DNA of 64,000 nt from Bordetella bronchialis. GTDB lineage: Bacteria > Pseudomonadota > Gammaproteobacteria > Burkholderiales > Burkholderiaceae_B. Below are positions 60,639 to 64,000 of the stretch, one piece after another. A program made the translations under genes and the position numbers. The stretch spans positions 558,001-622,000 of the forward strand of contig NZ_CP016170.1 in assembly GCF_001676705.1 (NCBI RefSeq), written 5' to 3'. How positions within the stretch are numbered: the first letter of the stretch is position 1; each line of letters begins with the position of its first letter. The notes beneath the pieces were generated by a model, which made no database searches, was not told where the DNA came from, and worked only from the letters and a program-made list of their open reading frames with translations.

Positions 60639-61838
60639 ATGGATACGTTGAAATCAGCCGCCGATGCCTTGTTCATCTTGATCGGCGCGATCATGGTGCT
60701 CGCCATGCATGCGGGCTTTGCGTTCCTGGAGCTGGGAACGGTGCGCAAGAAGAACCAGGTGAATGCCCTGGTCAAGATCCTGGTGGATTTCGCGGTATCG
60801 ACCATCGCCTACTTTTTCGTCGGCTACCAGATCGCCTATGGCGTCCAGTTCTTCACGGGCGCAGAGGCGCTGGCCGCGAAGAACGGGCATGAGCTGGTGC
60901 GCTTCTTTTTCCTGCTGACCTTTGCAGCGGCCATCCCCGCCATCATTTCCGGGGGCATCGCGGAGCGCTCTCGCTTCAATCCCCAACTGGCCGCCACCGT
61001 GCTTTTGGTGGGCCTCGTCTATCCCTTCCTGGAGGGCATCGTCTGGAATGGCCATTTCGGCCTGCAGCAGTGGCTGGCGCAGGTAACGGGCGCGCCCTTC
61101 CACGACTTCGCCGGATCGGTGGTGGTGCACGCCTTCGGCGGCTGGGTGGCGCTGGTCGCCGTGCTGCTCCTGGGCGCGCGCCGCGGGCGCTACAAGGACG
61201 GCCGCATCGCCGCGCATCCGCCGTCCAACATCCCCTTCCTGGCGCTGGGTGCCTGGGTGCTGACGGTGGGGTGGTTCGGCTTCAACGTCATGAGCGCGCA
61301 GACGCTGGACAAGATCAGCGGGCTGGTGGCGATGAACTCCCTGATGGCCATGGCGGGCGGCACGCTGTCCGCCTGGCTGGTGGGGCGGAACGACCCCGGC
61401 TTTACCTACAACGGTCCGCTGGCCGGGCTGGTGGCGGTGTGCGCGGGCTCGGACCTGATGCATCCTGTCGGGGCGCTGGCGACCGGCGCCGTGGCCGGCG
61501 TGCTCTTCGTCTACATGTTCACCCTGGTGCAGAACAAGTGGCGCATCGACGACGTGCTGGGCGTGTGGCCGCTGCACGGCTTGTGCGGCGCCTGGGGCGG
61601 GGTGGCGGCGGGAATCTTCGGGCTGCGGGACCTGGGCGGCCTGGGGGGCGTTTCCTTCGTGGCGCAGCTTGCCGGTACGCTGTTCGGCATCGTGGTGGCG
61701 CTGGTGGGGGGATTCATCGTCTATGGCGCGATACGCGCCACCGTTGGGCTGCGGGTCAGCGCGGAGGCGGAATTCAATGGGGCGGACCTGTCGATCCACC
61801 GGATTTCGTCGACGCCGGAGCGGGAGACGAACTGGTAG
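60639..61838 (+). CDS. amtB: Ammonium transporter
   Basis: This 399-residue protein of 11 helices is a trimeric ammonium channel. The twin-histidine pair lies in HDFAGSVVVHAFGGW and WPLHGLCGAWGG, and the phenylalanine gate in AFLELGTVRKKN-type FAFLELGTVRKKNQVN and NGHFGLQQW. No glnK gene adjoins it, unlike in many proteobacteria. The ATG at 60639 is chosen as the first helix starts there. Confidence 0.94.
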   Translation: MDTLKSAADALFILIGAIMVLAMHAGFAFLELGTVRKKNQVNALVKILVDFAVSTIAYFFVGYQIAYGVQFFTGAEALAAKNGHELVRFFFLLTFAAAIPAIISGGIAERSRFNPQLAATVLLVGLVYPFLEGIVWNGHFGLQQWLAQVTGAPFHDFAGSVVVHAFGGWVALVAVLLLGARRGRYKDGRIAAHPPSNIPFLALGAWVLTVGWFGFNVMSAQTLDKISGLVAMNSLMAMAGGTLSAWLVGRNDPGFTYNGPLAGLVAVCAGSDLMHPVGALATGAVAGVLFVYMFTLVQNKWRIDDVLGVWPLHGLCGAWGGVAAGIFGLRDLGGLGGVSFVAQLAGTLFGIVVALVGGFIVYGAIRATVGLRVSAEAEFNGADLSIHRISSTPERETNW

Positions 61839-62239
61839 GGCGCCTGGTGGGGGCCGCCGGGCCGCCGCGTCCTGACGGGCGCCGGCAGTAGGCGCCGGCC
61901 GGGCGCCGGCGTGGCAGCTCGGCAGCGCCGTCGTTCGTCGCCGGATGGTCACGGCCTGTGCGTCGTGCTGCGGGGGCGCTACGCCTTCCGGCGCCGCGAC
62001 CTGGGGCGCGGCAGCCGACAGGGCGCCCATGCGCCATGGCCGGGCCCGGCAACCGGTTAAAATCGCCTATTTCCTGGCGGGCGGAGCGCGGCGATCACCG
62101 GCGGTTTTGCGGGCAACCCGGGCGGCTTGTTTCCCGCGCGCCAGTCCACATGATCGCGGCCGGGCTTTCCGGCCCGCATCGGGCAGCTCCGCCGCGCTGG
62201 CGCGCGTGCGCGGCGCCCCGATACTTTTATAGGTTCTCC
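61839..62239 (+). other. Intergenic region before ychF
   Basis: The 401 bases contain three close copies of GGCGCCGG (around 61879-61910), which could fold into a hairpin after amtB but without a T tract. A TAAAAT element at 62058-62063 is a possible -10 for ychF. I see no gene. Confidence 0.5.
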
Positions 62240-63331
62240 ATGGCTCTGAAATGCGGCATCGTCGGCCTGCCGAACGTCGGTAAATCGACTCTCTTCAACG
62301 CCCTGACCAAGGCTGGCATCCCGGCGGAAAACTACCCCTTCTGCACCATCGAACCGAACGTGGGCGTGGTCGAAGTGCCGGATCCGCGGCTGCAGAAGCT
62401 GGCGGAGATCGTCGGGCCCGAACGCATCGTGCCCGCCACGGTCGAGTTCGTCGATATCGCCGGCCTGGTGGCCGGCGCCAGCCAGGGCGAAGGACTGGGC
62501 AACCAGTTCCTGTCGCACATCCGCGAAACCGACGCCATCGTCAACGTGGTGCGCTGCTTCGAGAACCCCAACGTGATCCACGTGGCGGGCAAGGTCGATC
62601 CCATCGCCGACATCGAAGTCATCGAAACGGAACTGGCGCTGGCCGATCTGCAGACCGCCGAGAAGGCCCTGCATCGCCATAACAAGACGGCCCGCTCCGG
62701 CGACAAGGACGCGCAGCGCCTGGTGGCCATCCTGGAAAAGTGCATCGCGCAGCTTAACGAAGCCAAGCCTGTGCGTGGCCTGGATCTGGGCGAGGAAGAA
62801 CGCGCGCTGATCGCGCCGCTGTGCTTCATCACCTCCAAGCCGGCCATGTATGTGGGCAACGTCAACGACGACGGCTTCACCGATAATCCGCTGCTGGACC
62901 GCCTGACCGAATTCGCCAAATCGCGCAACGCGCCCGTGGTCGCCATCTGCGCGGCCATCGAATCGGAAATCGTCGACCTGCCGGAAGAGGACCGCTCGGC
63001 TTTCCTGGCCGATATGGGCATGGACGAACCGGGCTTGAACCGGTTGATCCGGGCTGCGTTCAAGCTGCTGGGCTTGCAGACGTATTTCACCGCGGGCGTG
63101 AAGGAAGTACGCGCCTGGACCGTTCCCATCGGCGCCAGCGCGCCGCAGGCGGCGGGCGTGATCCATACGGACTTCGAGCGCGGGTTCATTCGCGCGCAGA
63201 CCATCTCCTACGACGATTTTGTGGCGTACAAAGGGGAGCAGGGCGCGAAGGAAGCCGGGAAGATGCGGGCGGAAGGAAAGGAATACGTGGTGCAGGATGG
63301 GGATGTGATGAATTTCCTGTTCAACGTCTGA
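62240..63331 (+). CDS. ychF: Ribosome-binding ATPase YchF (Obg-like)
   Basis: This 363-residue P-loop ATPase of the Obg group has the G1 motif [10 protein letters not shown]3 [10 protein letters not shown], and YVGNVND at the G4 position where GTPases have NKxD, which explains its ATP preference. The C-terminal TGS-like domain has ACTIPIG-type [15 protein letters not shown] and [12 protein letters not shown]. It binds ribosomes and tunes stress responses. The integrase region begins 200 bases on. Confidence 0.96.
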   Translation: MALKCGIVGLPNVGKSTLFNALTKAGIPAENYPFCTIEPNVGVVEVPDPRLQKLAEIVGPERIVPATVEFVDIAGLVAGASQGEGLGNQFLSHIRETDAIVNVVRCFENPNVIHVAGKVDPIADIEVIETELALADLQTAEKALHRHNKTARSGDKDAQRLVAILEKCIAQLNEAKPVRGLDLGEEERALIAPLCFITSKPAMYVGNVNDDGFTDNPLLDRLTEFAKSRNAPVVAICAAIESEIVDLPEEDRSAFLADMGMDEPGLNRLIRAAFKLLGLQTYFTAGVKEVRAWTVPIGASAPQAAGVIHTDFERGFIRAQTISYDDFVAYKGEQGAKEAGKMRAEGKEYVVQDGDVMNFLFNV

Positions 63332-63382
63332 GGATTTTTGCTGGATCTCGGTGGCGCTCAGTAGCGCTTGGTGGACAGGTTG

Positions 63383-63404
63383 ACCCATTTTGAAATCAAT
63401 GGGT
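63383..63404. repeat. Short inverted repeat upstream of the integrase
   Basis: ACCCATT (63383-63389) and AATGGGT (63398-63404) are inverted around eight bases. It lies 125 bases before the integrase start and 52 after ychF, the place where the core of an attachment site or an integrase arm site would be expected. That use is inferred. Confidence 0.35.
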
Positions 63405-63528
63405 TGCGTAAACAATACGGTCTGCGGAGCGTTCCTATTGTTCATCGAGGTCTGAAAAATTCGGGGGTAGCGTTGGGGGTACTCGTCTTCAACCGTGGGG
63501 GTACATCTCCCCGCAGTGGAGTCCAACG

Positions 63529-64000
63529 ATGCCCGAGAATCTACTCACCGACCTCAAGGTCAGGTCGGCCAAATCGACTGATCGAGACTGGAAACTTTCA
63601 GACGGCGGGGGCTTGTTCCTGCTGGTCAAGCCCACCGGCGGCAAGCTCTGGCGGTGGAAGTACCGCCTGCAAGGCAAGGAGAACCTCTTTGCTATCGGCG
63701 GCTTTCCTCAAGTAAGCCTTGCGGAGGCGCGCGCGGCCCGCGAGATTGCGCGCGCATTGGTCAAGCAAGGCATCCATCCTGCCCATGAGCGGCAGCAGGT
63801 CAAGCAGCGCAACCTCGAAGCGCTGGAGGAACGCAAGCGCGCAAAGGAAAGCTCGTTCGCCAAGGTGGCGCAGGCGTACCTGGCCGAGATCAAGCCAGTC
63901 TTTGCGCTCAGCTCCTACCGCACGAAAGAATCCCGCGTCAGGAAGTACCTGTCGCCCAAGTTCGATGGGATGCCGATGAGCGACATTGGCGTGAAGCAGA
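63529..64000 (+). CDS. P4-type tyrosine integrase, 3' truncated by the window edge
   Basis: The first 157 codons are open to the window end. They match the N-terminal DUF4102 arm-binding domain of P4-like integrases: LTDLKVRSAKSTDRDWKLSD, GGGLFLLVKPTGGKLWRWKY, FAIGGFPQVSLAEARAAR. The core-binding part SFAKVAQAYLAEIKPVF follows. The catalytic domain is outside. Such integrases lie at one end of genomic islands, which would extend to the right. Confidence 0.9.
   Translation, partial: MPENLLTDLKVRSAKSTDRDWKLSDGGGLFLLVKPTGGKLWRWKYRLQGKENLFAIGGFPQVSLAEARAAREIARALVKQGIHPAHERQQVKQRNLEALEERKRAKESSFAKVAQAYLAEIKPVFALSSYRTKESRVRKYLSPKFDGMPMSDIGVKQ

Overview
This is a 64 kb stretch of high-GC chromosome from a betaproteobacterium, most likely an Alcaligenaceae member close to Bordetella or Achromobacter. 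The evidence for this is the codon and base bias, the order lolB-ispE-tRNA-Gln-prs-rplY-pth-ychF, a ZIP transporter of the type known from Bordetella bronchiseptica, the riboswitch-led gcvT-gcvH-gcvP locus and the abundance of TRAP transporters. The genus is inferred, not proven. Most of the window is ordinary core and catabolic genome read on both strands.

Left part (1-16963): the end of tamA and all of tamB (outer-membrane biogenesis), dcd, a lone TRAP solute-binding protein, a double-GNAT acetyltransferase, an AdiA-like amino-acid decarboxylase, an HI0933-family flavoprotein and a ZIP metal transporter. A tandem glycine riboswitch then leads into gcvTHP, the glycine cleavage system.

Accessory stretch (16964-19850): there are no host genes here. 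An intact IS256-family element (17637-19010, 8-bp target duplication) sits between two inverted copies of a non-coding module. Each module holds a 182-bp repeat that is about 96% identical between copies, two strong hairpins and a short tandem array.

Middle (19851-37171): a beta-alanine/malonate-semialdehyde type pair (mmsA plus an omega-aminotransferase) faces its MocR regulator. Two adjacent, full-length paralogous proteins of about 920 and 860 residues follow; I cannot assign them to any family, and they are the best candidate for something undescribed. After them come thyA-folA, an OsmC-family protein, coq7, a probable small RNA with its own promoter and terminator, a Vi-type UDP-sugar dehydrogenase/epimerase pair (tviB/tviC) and the phosphohexomutase algC.

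Right part (37172-64000): an FAD-linked 2-hydroxyacid dehydrogenase; a two-component system next to a PAP2 phosphatase; a uronate cluster (udh, a complete DctPQM TRAP transporter, a divergent FCD-type GntR regulator); the homogentisate branch of tyrosine breakdown (hmgA, fahA, divergent LysR); mutM; a TPR protein; and the conserved lolB-ispE-tRNA-Gln-prs-rplY-pth run. A CPBP protease, a small secreted protein, a second HI0933-type flavoprotein, amtB and ychF come next. The last 470 bases begin a P4-type tyrosine integrase, so a genomic island probably starts at the right edge.
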